From Petrolisthes cinctipes (lineage: Eukaryota > Arthropoda > Malacostraca > Decapoda > Porcellanidae): a stretch of 64,000 bases of DNA. The position numbers were made by a program, and so were the translations under genes. The notes under the pieces were generated by a model that saw only the letters and a list, made by a program, of their open reading frames with translations, searched no databases and was not told the origin of the DNA. This document shows, piece after piece, positions 28,101-37,700 of the stretch. The stretch is from assembly GCA_033782935.1 (NCBI GenBank), contig JAWQEG010000514.1, forward strand, positions 124,001-188,000, read 5' to 3'. The first letter of the stretch is position 1, and the number at the start of each line of letters is the position of its first letter.

Positions 28101-30936
28101 CTGTGCTATCAACTGGCCTCTCAGGACTTTCTGGTGGATGTTTTCCTTGGCCCAGTAATCTCTCTTCCACCTCCCATTGACCTGCATCTTACACCTTCCA
28201 ATGGCTCTGTACTACAATTATGTACATTTAAGCATATCAATTTCATGTAGTGTGCTCTATTACACTTCACTCTTCATTTGAATATATTGTATTATAATAA
28301 ATGTTAAAATTACAGTAATCAAAGTGCATCCTTTTGAAGCTGATAGGTCAAAGTTGTTACTGTGTTTTTAATGCTATTGTATTGTACATTCATTTCAGTG
28401 TCATATGATACTGAACATGTTATAAATTACAGAAATTCTTTATTATGCTCGTAGTAGTTGGAGGTAGTAATTTATGTATTAGAATAAACAGTACTGTAGT
28501 TCCTATTAACACCTGAAATGGTAACAAAGCCCAGTAAAACAGTGGAGATTGTCATTGCGACTGTATTGGTTCAATGCTTTATTAGAATAGTTCAAAATCC
28601 CAGAAATGCTGATGAATACAGCAATGTTATAGTACTCCCTTGTATTCCAATGGTGTTATGGGTGTGTTATCCACTGTTTGTAATGAATCTGTGTACAATG
28701 CACCTTCTTTGTACATTATGCATTCATAAACCCAGTGAATAATAAGGGATTATTGTATACTGATTCATTACAAACAGTGCAGTACACACCCATAACACCA
28801 GTGGAAACCAAGGAATTACTGTATTGTCAGCAAGTGCACAGGTATAATATCGTGTGATGGTAATTCAACCTGTTGTATTCTGCACAGCCACTAAAGGACC
28901 TTGCTCGAAAGCTCACTCAGGAGTATGAGGAAACCGAAGCTAAGGTGAAGTGGATGCCTATACACATGGACCAGCACTCTCAACAGCCCTCTACCCTTGC
29001 CCTCCTGGATCTGGTGGTGAAGAAGATACAGAAGGATGCATTGGTCATGCTCACACATCACTCAGCTGTGTTTACCAGTGATTTCCTCAACAGGGTCCGC
29101 ATGAATACCATACAGGGTTGGCAGGTCAGTCTTCTTTACTAAAATTACTCAACAAATCTCACCAATGATTTCGTAAACTGTGTCTGCTTTAAGGTGACAG
29201 GTGCCAGTTAATTGTGCAATCAAATACTGTAGTCAGCTAAATAGTTTTTTAATTTACTTTTTTTTCCCTTATTGAACACTAACATTTTTTGTGTTAGAGA
29301 ACTATGATGAGATAATTGACTACCAGGCATTGTAACAGGTTTGTTCTGGTTGTTGTTGTTCTCCCAGGGCAGAATGGCCTCCTGCCCCACAGACCCTGGT
29401 ACGCTCTGGTCACAGTGAAAAAACAAATTAAAATAAAGGAGTGGCTGACCCTATATGCCTGGGCTACCGAAGCAAATCCCAGGAAGATGGGACCAGAGCT
29501 TACTGGACCAGGGAGTCTGGGGGCCTCCAACTGCCAGGGAGATTGGGGGGAAGATCTTTGATCCCACAGCCAGTGCTGTGAACAAGAGCTACACCTTCTA
29601 TGAGACCAATCCTGAAGGGACCATATAGGGGGAGAGAGTTTAGACTGCTGCATGCAAAGGGATAATGAGCCTCCGGTTGCAGTACACCTCACATGGATTT
29701 TCAATCCATGTGGGCAGATCTCGTCAAATCTACGAGAAAGTGACCAGATCCTACAACAATCTTTATTCTAGCCATGTCTAGCTAGGTGGGTTGGAATAAT
29801 CACTCAGACTTTAAATAAACTCATTCAACCTTCCATCCACACAAGTCAAAAGACATGACAAAATGTAAACATATGATGAAACATTTTCCTCTCAGTTTCA
29901 TCTAGGCGTATTATTATTATTATGCTCGATCATCTATACAACTGTGTTTTCTCTCCCCTGCAGGTGTTCTCAATGGTGCCATTCACACAGTATCACCAGG
30001 AAGCAGTGATGGATCAAGGTTCCTACATGCGGATGGATGTCAACCGCAACAATGGACACTTTGACACTTATAACTATGACCATATCAGCTTTTATGTTGC
30101 TGATTACACTGCAGGTAGGCTAAAGGTTGTGTAAATTTAATAGTGTACTCAATAATAATTATGTACACTGTAGGTGGCCAAAAGATTTACTATGGTACAT
30201 TATCTCTATTTATTGTCTTACTTCCCAATCCTTTCTCCTATTCCTCCTCTTTTGATCCGTTGCTCCCACGCAGACCATCCACCTTCCCTTCACACACCCT
30301 ATTTATAACTCTCAATTTCCATTTACTTCAGATGTCCAAACCATCTTAAAATGATCCTTGTAACTCTCAACACAGCCACATCAACAGAACACAGCTCACA
30401 CCTCTAGATACATTATAAACATTATTTTATGTCTATGTGTGCTGGCCTGTGTGTGTGTGCATGCATGGTTTCATAGCCATGTGCTGTTTTGAGTGTGTGT
30501 GTGTGTTCATGCGTGCTGTGTCTGTACATTCATGTGTGCGTGCATGTATGCTAGATATAACTTTTCATTCACCCAAAAATCTTATGTGTTCTGCCACCCT
30601 TCATCCTGATCCTTACAGTACTCCAATTCTTTTACAGCCAGGAAATCTGTGTCCGAAACCATTCCTATTGTACGTACTGAGAAGGACCTCAGGTTTGACC
30701 AACCTCAGGACTTTGGACCATATGGGCTCTTCCTCCGTGCGTCTAGCATTCACATCCTTCGTGCACCTGACCCAGGCCTCAAACTTTTCTACTCTGACTT
30801 AGCGTGCCAAACATACTCTGTTGAAAGGACAGAGAGAGTTAATCAGTTGTGTGAGTTGCAGGAGGGTAAGTCAATGGGCCTACAAACACAGCTTAGTAAG
30901 ATTGTATTGGACTACATGGAACGACAAAGTGTATAG
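17952..30936 (+). CDS. CHPF: Chondroitin polymerizing factor family protein (chondroitin sulfate glucuronyltransferase-like), complete, 11 exons
   Basis: Exons: 17952-18642, 20297-20448, 21354-21509, 22826-22962, 23929-24034, 25812-25978, 27159-27290, 27821-27926, 28888-29124, 29964-30114 and 30638-30936. All introns are GT-AG and the phases close. The sum is 2334 nt, or 777 aa; human CHPF and CHPF2 are about 775 aa. It is a Golgi type II protein: a short basic N-terminus, a signal anchor at about residues 17-36, a stem with an N-Y-S sequon at 79, then the N-terminal glycosyltransferase-like domain from RPRYYTTELGMREKLLVAV. The C-terminal domain includes RRFDPARGVDYIL, EIVPMPYVTENTRV, LNRVRMNTIQGWQ and YGLFLRASSIHILRA. 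The usual acidic triplet region reads VSDRTYV (191-193 S-D-R), so the metal-binding DxD of active chondroitin synthases is not intact. That fits a polymerizing partner of chondroitin synthase rather than a stand-alone enzyme. CHPF versus CHPF2 cannot be separated here; C. elegans MIG-22 is the kind of invertebrate counterpart I have in mind. The donor of exon 2 (gtcttg) is weak but gives the only in-phase join. Confidence 0.95.
18663..18996. mobile_element. Intact 8-bp-TSD MITE in CHPF intron 1
   Basis: It starts ggtaaatattgaaagaatta and ends ggtaattctttcaataaata then cc. It is flanked on both sides by the perfect octamer ttttcttt (18655-18662 and 18997-19004). It is 334 bp long with no coding capacity. 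It begins only 21 bp after the exon 1 donor. Eight-base target duplications are typical of hAT-like, P-like and a few other cut-and-paste superfamilies; the ends alone do not decide which. Confidence 0.88.
19005..20296. other. Remainder of CHPF intron 1
   Basis: AT-rich intron sequence without a supported gene. A short direct repeat (acagttacttgtacttaatt) occurs twice near 20067 and 20107. Confidence 0.5.
22127..22787 (+). mobile_element. 5'-truncated non-LTR retrotransposon with 12-bp target duplication, CHPF intron 3
   Basis: The copy encodes, with few breaks, the C-terminal part of the element (EIKYLGTVLCKHGN, KRGLRNSIILPTLTY, SETWTWSRAHQSR, then RRECWNRDNWRHFCRGHPLG). It ends in a gata tetranucleotide tail. 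It is bracketed by atttgaagagag at 22115-22126 and again at 22788-22799, a clear target-site duplication. The 5' truncation and tail are standard for target-primed insertion. The right duplication ends 26 bp before CHPF exon 4. Confidence 0.88.
23353..23848. repeat. Dispersed repeat R1, copy 1 (CHPF intron 4)
   Basis: This shares long near-identical runs with 29341-29778: cagaatggcctcctgcccca, gggctaccaaagcaaattcc, gggcctccgaccaccaggga and gggcagatctcgttaaatcc. It also contains a poly-A run. Both copies have the same orientation. Neither shows a convincing protein frame or clear ends. It may be a non-autonomous retroelement. The preceding 23164-23350 may belong to a related element but is not duplicated in this window. 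Confidence 0.75.
24300..25010 (+). mobile_element. Decayed jockey-like non-LTR retrotransposon 3' region, CHPF intron 5
   Basis: In shifting frames one reads LTETHLNTLQTIQSRALKII, then LKIKDHLDMRGTQTLAAAST, HPSESSLPREDRVHL and finally a zinc-knuckle-like end (CPGIKHIMEDCSAHNHTC). This matches the layout of the C-terminal end of jockey-type elements. Frameshifts and stops make it a pseudogene. Confidence 0.75.
25150..25172. repeat. (AT)n microsatellite
   Basis: A run of alternating A and T after a short A tract, in CHPF intron 5. Confidence 0.85.
25355..25480. repeat. C/T-rich dispersed repeat fragment
   Basis: The phrases ccaagccactccctttaatg, ctttccttttccttcctttg and tgcttgctga match the copies near 27.5 and 62.5 kb. 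Confidence 0.5.
26170..26420 (+). mobile_element. Second scrap of the jockey-like element, CHPF intron 6
   Basis: The frame DGAIVDACPACNT...SIKHIMDDCTAHNHTH repeats the zinc-knuckle end seen at 24.8 kb, followed by an AMAFLKNLKLHG-like tail. Only the last 250 bp of the element remain. Confidence 0.7.
27430..27610. repeat. C/T-rich dispersed repeat fragment, CHPF intron 7
   Basis: The phrases cagccccagccactccattt, tttccttctctttcctttgt and gcttgctgtcccacctt match the 62.5-kb copy in order. Confidence 0.55.
28640..28850. repeat. Dispersed repeat R2, copy 1 (CHPF intron 8)
   Basis: This block is partly self-complementary around aataataagggattattgta. It is shared with 31755-31925 through gattcattacaaa, cacccataacaccagtgg and aaggaattactgtattgt. 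A weaker relative lies near 590-700. Confidence 0.65.
29341..29778. repeat. Dispersed repeat R1, copy 2 (CHPF intron 9)
   Basis: Collinear with 23353-23848, with several internal deletions (for example the block after 'cctccggttgcag' is shortened and the poly-A run is absent). Confidence 0.75.
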
Positions 30937-31000
30937 CTTCTACACTGGTTCAGGAAGTCACATTATATTGTAAATCACTGAATGATAAATCACATCATAT

Positions 31001-31006
31001 AATAAA
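31001..31006 (+). terminator. Candidate CHPF polyadenylation signal
   Basis: AATAAA lies 65 bp after the CHPF stop codon. Confidence 0.4.
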
Positions 31007-32849
31007 TCATAATACATTACATTATATTGTACAGAATTCAGCCTGTACTATACTATATAAGTTATACTATACAGTACACGCAATACAGTACGTCATTCAG
31101 TAGGCTGCAGTAGCCTTCACAAAAGGTATATTTTAATAGTAATTAAAAATGCATTATGCCAAAGTACCTAATATAAAAGATAGTATAGCTAGGCGATGCT
31201 GTAGAAAAATTACTGAATGTAAAGAACTTTAATGTCTTCCACCTTAATGGTTACAAGAACTCTGTTCATTTGGTTGAGCAACCCTTTTTTTATGACATGT
31301 AACTGCTTGTATACTGTATTTAAAAGTGTAAGAAAGTTCTCCATTTCCATGTACAGTAAACGTCCTTTAATTTGATGCCTTGTAATTTTATTTGTCCTAC
31401 AATTTGAAATTTGAAAATGGGTGATAATAATTCCAAATATTTAAACTAGGCACAAAAAGACCCCTAGAGGCAGCGAGTCGAAGCAAGTGGTGAAGACCGA
31501 CTCCAAACCTAGTGCCTATGACCAGTTTTGCACTGTTTGTAATGGTGTAGAGAAGTGGTGTCCCCATTGCCCACCATTTTTACAATGGTGCAGTCAGCCA
31601 GGGGGAGAGAGGGTTGGGGACCCCACTCTCTAACAATGACCCCACAAAAGGTTCATACAGCCTCAGAGCTGGACTCCTTGTTTGTCAAGGGTCCTGCACT
31701 AGCACTAGAGCCTCCCCACTCCTTGAAAGAAAAAGGGAAATGGGTTATTGATGATGATGTAATGAATCTGTGTACAGTACACCCTCTTTGTACATTATGC
31801 AGCCCATAAACCCATTGAATAATAAGGGTTTACTGTACACTGATTCATTACAAATAGTGCAGTATACACACATAACAACAATGGAAAACAAGGAATTATT
31901 GTATTGTTAGCAAATGCACAAGTAACTCTCAATTACCGATAAACTTAATAAGCCAATTACAAAAGAAAAGAGAGTAACTATTGATTACTGATAAACTTAG
32001 TTTGGTCAAGAATGTGGAGAACATCAGAGAGAAATTCTAAAGAAAGATGGCATTGGTGCTTTTACCATATAAAACATTGTGGCAGCAATGAAAAAATGAA
32101 TAAAATTTGCTGCCTATATCTGTGTTTGGCAGTGACATAAAAAAGGCAATAAAAACGCCCAAGCTGGAGGATCTTGAAAGAATAGTGTAGGCTACAGTCC
32201 ACCACAGTTTTGGTTGATATACTCAGTGCTGCAAACTCCTATTTTTGTTTACTTGTTTGGAAGATATTCTAGGCTCCGTTCCACCAGCAGATGGTGCTCT
32301 GTAGGGCCTCCTTCAATATTGTTAAACACTATAATAACTTTTAATGCTCATAACATCCATGTCGTAACACTCAGCCAAGCTACTGTATGTGTTTTCAATC
32401 TTTTCTTAGTGCTCGTGCAATTTTCCATTAAAAGAGCCTTAAGGTGCACACATTTCTCTGAGATTTGCAAACCTGGTTTTTTGAAAAGGATAAAAAAAGT
32501 GTACAATAAGTGCATCCACTGTACTTATGCATTAGAGCAAAAGTTGAAAACATTAAACATAGACAAGTTGAAATACAAAGGCACCAATGGAACAAACGGT
32601 GCTTTTATATGATTTGAGTATCCCGCCTTAGCGAAGTTTGACAAAGGGTTGGAACTTGGCAGATGAAATAATTTAAAAAAAAACACGAATCAGGCAAATA
32701 TGTAAAATAAATCAAATTATGGAACATGCACAACCAGCATAATTCCACAAGCAAACATAATAAGAAAAGTGATCCAATATAAAGATAAATTCCGAAACCT
32801 CCATTGACTTGTTGACACCTTGACAAGACAGCAGTATTGTCAAGTATAG
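31007..32849. other. Intergenic stretch between CHPF and the HEAT gene
   Basis: No supported gene. It contains R2 copy 2 (31755-31925) and a 300-bp block at 31440-31740 (agaggcagcgagtcgaagca, gcccaccatttttacaatgg) that looks like a retroelement remnant but has no second copy here. The 132-codon frame at 32214-32612 lacks recognisable domains and I do not call it. Confidence 0.5.
31755..31925. repeat. Dispersed repeat R2, copy 2
   Basis: Collinear with 28640-28850 (taatgaatctgtgtacagta, cattgaataataagggttta, gattcattacaaatagtgca). Confidence 0.65.
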
Positions 32850-33060
32850 AATTTGTTTTCTGGATATAAAGAATTAGAAGTACCAATGGGAAAATTCTCT
32901 AAAGATTGTTCAAAGGTAAATGGGAAAATTTCTACCAAACGAAATATCAAGATGGTAAATGTACGACTATTTCCAGGTAAACAGGGAATTTGTGAGGTAA
33001 ATAGGGAAATTCAGATGTTAAGGTTGGGGAAATTTTGTCAAGTAGGCCTGGCAACACTGC
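32850..33060. repeat. Dispersed repeat shared with 10.95-11.16 kb
   Basis: Same ordered phrases as the block upstream of OSTC: aaacagggaattt, gttggggaaattttgtcaag and ctggcaacactg. The two are about 22 kb apart in the same orientation. Confidence 0.6.
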
Positions 33061-33194
33061 AGATAAAGCAGAGGTGGCAGGTATGGACACGAGTAGATAA
33101 TTGTGCAGGTCATTTACTTTATATCATTATTACACTACTATGGTGTTTCTTTCAAGTAACAGCAATCATCAAATAGACAGATAATAGACCAAAG

Positions 33195-33826
33195 GGTAAA
33201 TATTGAAAGAATTACCGTTATTGCGTACGGTTTTTCTACCTTCATTACCCACTAATGTAGACTATTCTAAGACTATTTTCTTCTATGGCATTTCCTCCGC
33301 AAATGCCCCATTTCCTCCGCAAATGCCCCATTTCCAAGATATTCAAATGGGGCATTTTGAAATTAGCTTGACCTTACTTAACCTAACCGAGACCGCATCA
33401 GACTACCGGGACCTAACCTGGGCAAACTACTGGGACCTAACCTGGGCAAACTACCGGGAAATAACCGTGGTAAAGTACAGGAAATGACCGGGGCCAAATA
33501 CTGGGACCTAGCCAGATCTTGCAACATTGCTACAAAACTGTAATTCTTTCATTAAATACCCAAAATTACTGTTAACTAATGTACTAGCTGTTGTTGTGTT
33601 GTGTTGTGAAGGGTACATAATTACTATTAAATACTGTTAATTACTGTTGGTACAAAATTAGGTCAGGCTAATTTCAAAATGCCTCATTTGAATATGCCCT
33701 ATCCTGGAAATGGGGCATTTGCAGAGGAAATGCCATAGAAGAAAATAGTCTTAGAATAGTCTAAAAAAGTGGGTAATGAAGGTAAAAAAACCTTATTCAA
33801 TAACGGCAATTCCTTCAATATTTACC
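33195..33826. mobile_element. Long 8-bp-TSD element with extended inverted ends
   Basis: It starts ggtaaatattgaaagaatta at 33195 and ends aattccttcaatatttacc at 33826. It is flanked by the perfect octamer gaccaaag (33187-33194 and 33827-33834). The first 170 bp or so (through cgtacggtttttctacc and gcatttcctccgcaaatgcc) is repeated in inverted order at the right end. The middle carries a second internal terminus (aattctttcattaaatacc) at about 33540-33558, so the structure is composite. Confidence 0.85.
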
Positions 33827-33838
33827 GACCAAAGTTAG

Positions 33839-34156
33839 GGTATTTATTGAAAGAATTACCGTTTTGAAGCAGTGTTGCCAGATCCGGCTAGGTCCCAGTA
33901 TTTTGTCCCGGTCATTTCCTGTACTTTACCACGGTTATTTCCCGGTAGTTTGCCCAGGTTAGGTCCCGGTAGTCTGATGCAGTCTAGGTTAGGTAAGGTC
34001 AGGTAAGGTCAGGCTAATTTCAAAATGCCCCATTTGAATATGGGGCATTTGCGGAGGAAATGCCTTAGAAGAAAATAGTCTTAGAATGGTCTAAATAAGT
34101 GGGTAATGAAGGTAGAAAAACCGTACGCAATAACGGTAATTCTTTCAATATTTACC
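33839..34156. mobile_element. Short 8-bp-TSD element inserted beside the previous one
   Basis: It starts ggtatttattgaaagaatta, ends ctttcaatatttacc, and has the perfect target duplication aaagttag (33831-33838 and 34157-34164). Its left duplication overlaps the last four bases of the neighbouring element's right duplication (gaccaaag). Confidence 0.88.
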
Positions 34157-34485
34157 AAAGTTAGTTTTTATAAGTGTTGTGGACTACTGGGATGTAACCG
34201 GGGCAAACTACCGGGACTGAATCACTGAACCTGGCCAAACGTAGGGGGGAAATCAAACATTTTCAAAATGCAATGTTGCACTGGTTAATGACTTCATAAA
34301 GGAATAAGCAACCACCAGCAAAAATATGATTGAAATTGGAAAATAACTTTTTTGTTTCTGTGGCTCTTCTGAATAATCAGTAAATCTGTAACAATGTTAG
34401 GCTATGAGAAAATATGAATTACCATCACAAAACATGACCCTTTAGCTTTCAAAGTAGACCAAAATGATCTTGATCAGAAATAATG

Positions 34486-34616
34486 TACAGTCAGTGGCAA
34501 AAGTCGTGTCGCCACATCTGCTAAGTCAGTATAAGCTTCACAGGCTCGTAAACTAAAAGATAAGAAAGGTTTATAAAGTGCTGAGGGAGGCGACACAACA
34601 TTTGACGCAGACTTTA
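34486..34616. mobile_element. MITE of the TA/CAGTCGGC family, internally deleted copy
   Basis: It starts TA-cagtcagtggcaaaagtcg and keeps tgtcgccacatctgctaagt and gcttcacaggctcgtaaact. It ends gcgacacaacatttgacgca then gactt-TA. The interior is much shorter than at 2.45 kb. It lies about 100 bp before the HEAT gene's first coding exon. Confidence 0.7.
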
Positions 34617-34716
34617 TATATAGATTGGTTGCAATGGTGGCATTAAAAAGTGGCAGTGAAATGGGTGTTGCAGTATATTACAGGTTAATGCTGTAATATG
34701 TTTTAGGGAAGCAACC

Positions 34717-37700
34717 ATGTTTAGTGTGGAGGTGGAGAACATCACAGATGGGCTTTGTGCAAGCCAGAAGTTGGAGAGGGATCGTGCTGTGGCCGACCTC
34801 GCATCCAAGATCAAATCCTTCTCTCCAGACCTACTCCAGTCATTGATGAAAGCTCTTCTTCAGATTGTGACAGATTCTTCCAGGTGAGGCATTTATTTTT
34901 ATTTGTGGGATACAGTTCTGTATTTTTCTCTATCTAATGAAAAATAAATCTTCTGATGTCACCTTCAAATAGAGAAATATTCAACCAGACAAAAAATATC
35001 CCCAGTGCTGTATATTTCTGACTGGAGCTACACTAAATCTGTTCTTCATTTAGCCAAAAAATCTTTCATCAAGGCCAAGAGCATTGACGCCCATCATTCC
35101 CCCGTATTATGACTGATGCACCTGTAAATGCAATGCTTCTTGCATATCGAACATAATTGGATATGATTTTGAAAGTCTCACTCTTTTTATTATATTACAT
35201 TTGAGGACATTTAGCAGACTTCTTAAGAAGCCTTTAGTCCTTACCTTGCTCAGTATAGAAAATATATGAACTGCACCTTACAGTATTTTATTTATTTTAT
35301 TGGCTCACATAGTTCAGATTTAGGGTGTGCATGTATGAGTCCTTGCATGCATGTTTGTATGTGAACATGATTAGTAATGTCACTGTTACAAATAAAGTAA
35401 ATATCGGACATGACCCTAAAATGGTGGTATGCACCTCCAAATTCAATTTCAGAGGTTACAGAAGAAAACAAATAGAAAATAGTTATGTATGGTCTACAAA
35501 AGCTACTTTTCAGTTAGAAATAAAAAATAGATTTCAGCAGCTAAATATTATAGAGTGTGACATTGATAAATGATAGACATACAAAAATGTGAGAGGAATC
35601 ATCCAAGGCAGTAAAGAAAGCTAAAGCTAAAGCATACTGAAAGTTAATAAATATTCCAAAGCAACTCTAAAGCTGACTAAAAGAAGGAGTTATATGAAAG
35701 TAAGAATAAAGAAAGATTAAACGAAGGCAGAATTAATTAAGCTTATCAAAAAGAAGCAGGAAGAAGAAATTGGCAAAGAGACAAGGATAACATCATTAAC
35801 ACATACATAAGTGGAATTAACCTTAAATTTAATTAGCACTAGAAACAACAAATAATACCTCTAAAGAATGAAAAAAGGTGAAGTCATTAAGTGTAGAGAG
35901 ATGAGGAGGAGGAAAATGAAAGAATACTGTAATACAGAGAGCTCCACAGCTTGGTTGTCAGGCTGCAGGTGTGAAACAGTTGAAATGCTATATTTTTGGA
36001 CAGACCCAGTTAAAATGCTATGTTTGTGCTTAATCATGTTATTTAGTCTGTGTATGGATAGAGTGTCATATGTTCCATACTAATTTAGAAGCAGCTTATA
36101 GTTCTCGTGGCTACCATGATATCACACTTCTCCCTTCTCGTGTTATCATGTGAACCAACTTTCACATTGGAAAACTCTATTTTCGTAGAAAGTTTCTATA
36201 GCTCTATTCACATTTTAGTAGCAGCCTGTTACATTCAGATCACATGAAACCATATTCAATACAGTACTATACTTTCAGTACCTGGGAGAGCCAGCATGGT
36301 TGTCTGCTTGGTCTAAAAGTGGCTGTGGGTGTGACGTCTCCTGACAGAGAGAGTCAGTTCCACCTGGAAGTCAGGGAGATTGCAATTCGCTTACTTACAC
36401 ACCAGGAGGTCCGCGTCAGACAGGCTGCAGGTCAGGCACAGATCACCGATATTTCCTTAGATATACAGTACCATAGATACAAAATACAACTATCCAAGTT
36501 TTGTAGTGTAAACTATGTTTATGTGTGCTATTTATACAGATGCAGTAGTAATCCTTCTCTATGCATGACTTCCATACACCATGATTTTGCTTATGCAAAT
36601 TAAGGAAATACTGTACCTGCACCCATTTTTATGTATGGGGGTCATATCTTACCTGTATGGGGGCTGAAAATAACAGCCCAGTCCTGTCTCATGGTAGTGA
36701 ATTTTTTGTTTTTGTATACAGTCAGCAAGAATCTTGCTTAATGACACCAACTGTAAAATATTAATAGTGAGAGAGATCCATGTCCAGTTTCATTCAAAAT
36801 GCCTAAATTGTGTTTGATGGAGCATACATCATGGTAAGTGGGAAAGATGGATGGAGGACGAGTGTTCCAAAGTTGACTGATTGTGTACGGTATATAGAAA
36901 AAACTGAGAGTTCCATTTAACTCTTGCATAATGGAGTTGGATAGAAAAGGAGTGAGATCGAGTAGCTTAGCAAGTGTTGCATGCTCTCTTGAGGGGAGGA
37001 ACCATACATTGAGAGAGTTCAGAGGATCAATGTAGATCATAAACACATCCCTCAGAGCCTTTCTATCAACCCTTTCATACAATATGCCTTTCCAGGTCTA
37101 TAAAAGCAGCATACTGCTTCCTACTGGTACATGATGTTAGATAATTCTTTACTGTTGATTTGATATGCAAAGATCTAGTCCAAGCTTCCTTTACTCATAT
37201 TGAACCCTCCCTGCTCCTCACTAACCCTATTCCCTGTTATTTTCATCAATCTCTCAGTAAGAATCCTCCCATACACCTTATCTAACACACTAATAAGGCT
37301 TATATCACCTTATTACCTCCACATTCTTCCCTACTCCCTTCAACGTTGTATAGAAGCACACTTATAGCTTTCCAGTTTTGCAACACCTCTCCCTGCTCCA
37401 AGCCAAATTACATACAAACAACATCCACTCCATCACTGCCTCACCCACCATATCTAAACATTTCTTCAGTATTCCTTTTTCACATGGAGCCTTTCCCACC
37501 TTCAAGTGCTTCAACCTGCCTATTGCTTTTCTAATCTCATCTTCCTCTCCTTCATGGGATAATTGATGTCTCCTCACAGTATTAAAGCAAGAAGACAAAC
37601 CCTGGAAATCCATTAGCCTGGTGCAACAATATATTAATCAGTTGTGTTATTAGAAATCCTTGATATACGACAAGGAGGAAATTTTTGATAAGTTGCACCG

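Noticed and set aside
32214..32612. 132-codon frame between CHPF and the HEAT gene
   Set aside because: AT-rich, low-complexity basic sequence with no recognisable family and no partner exons.
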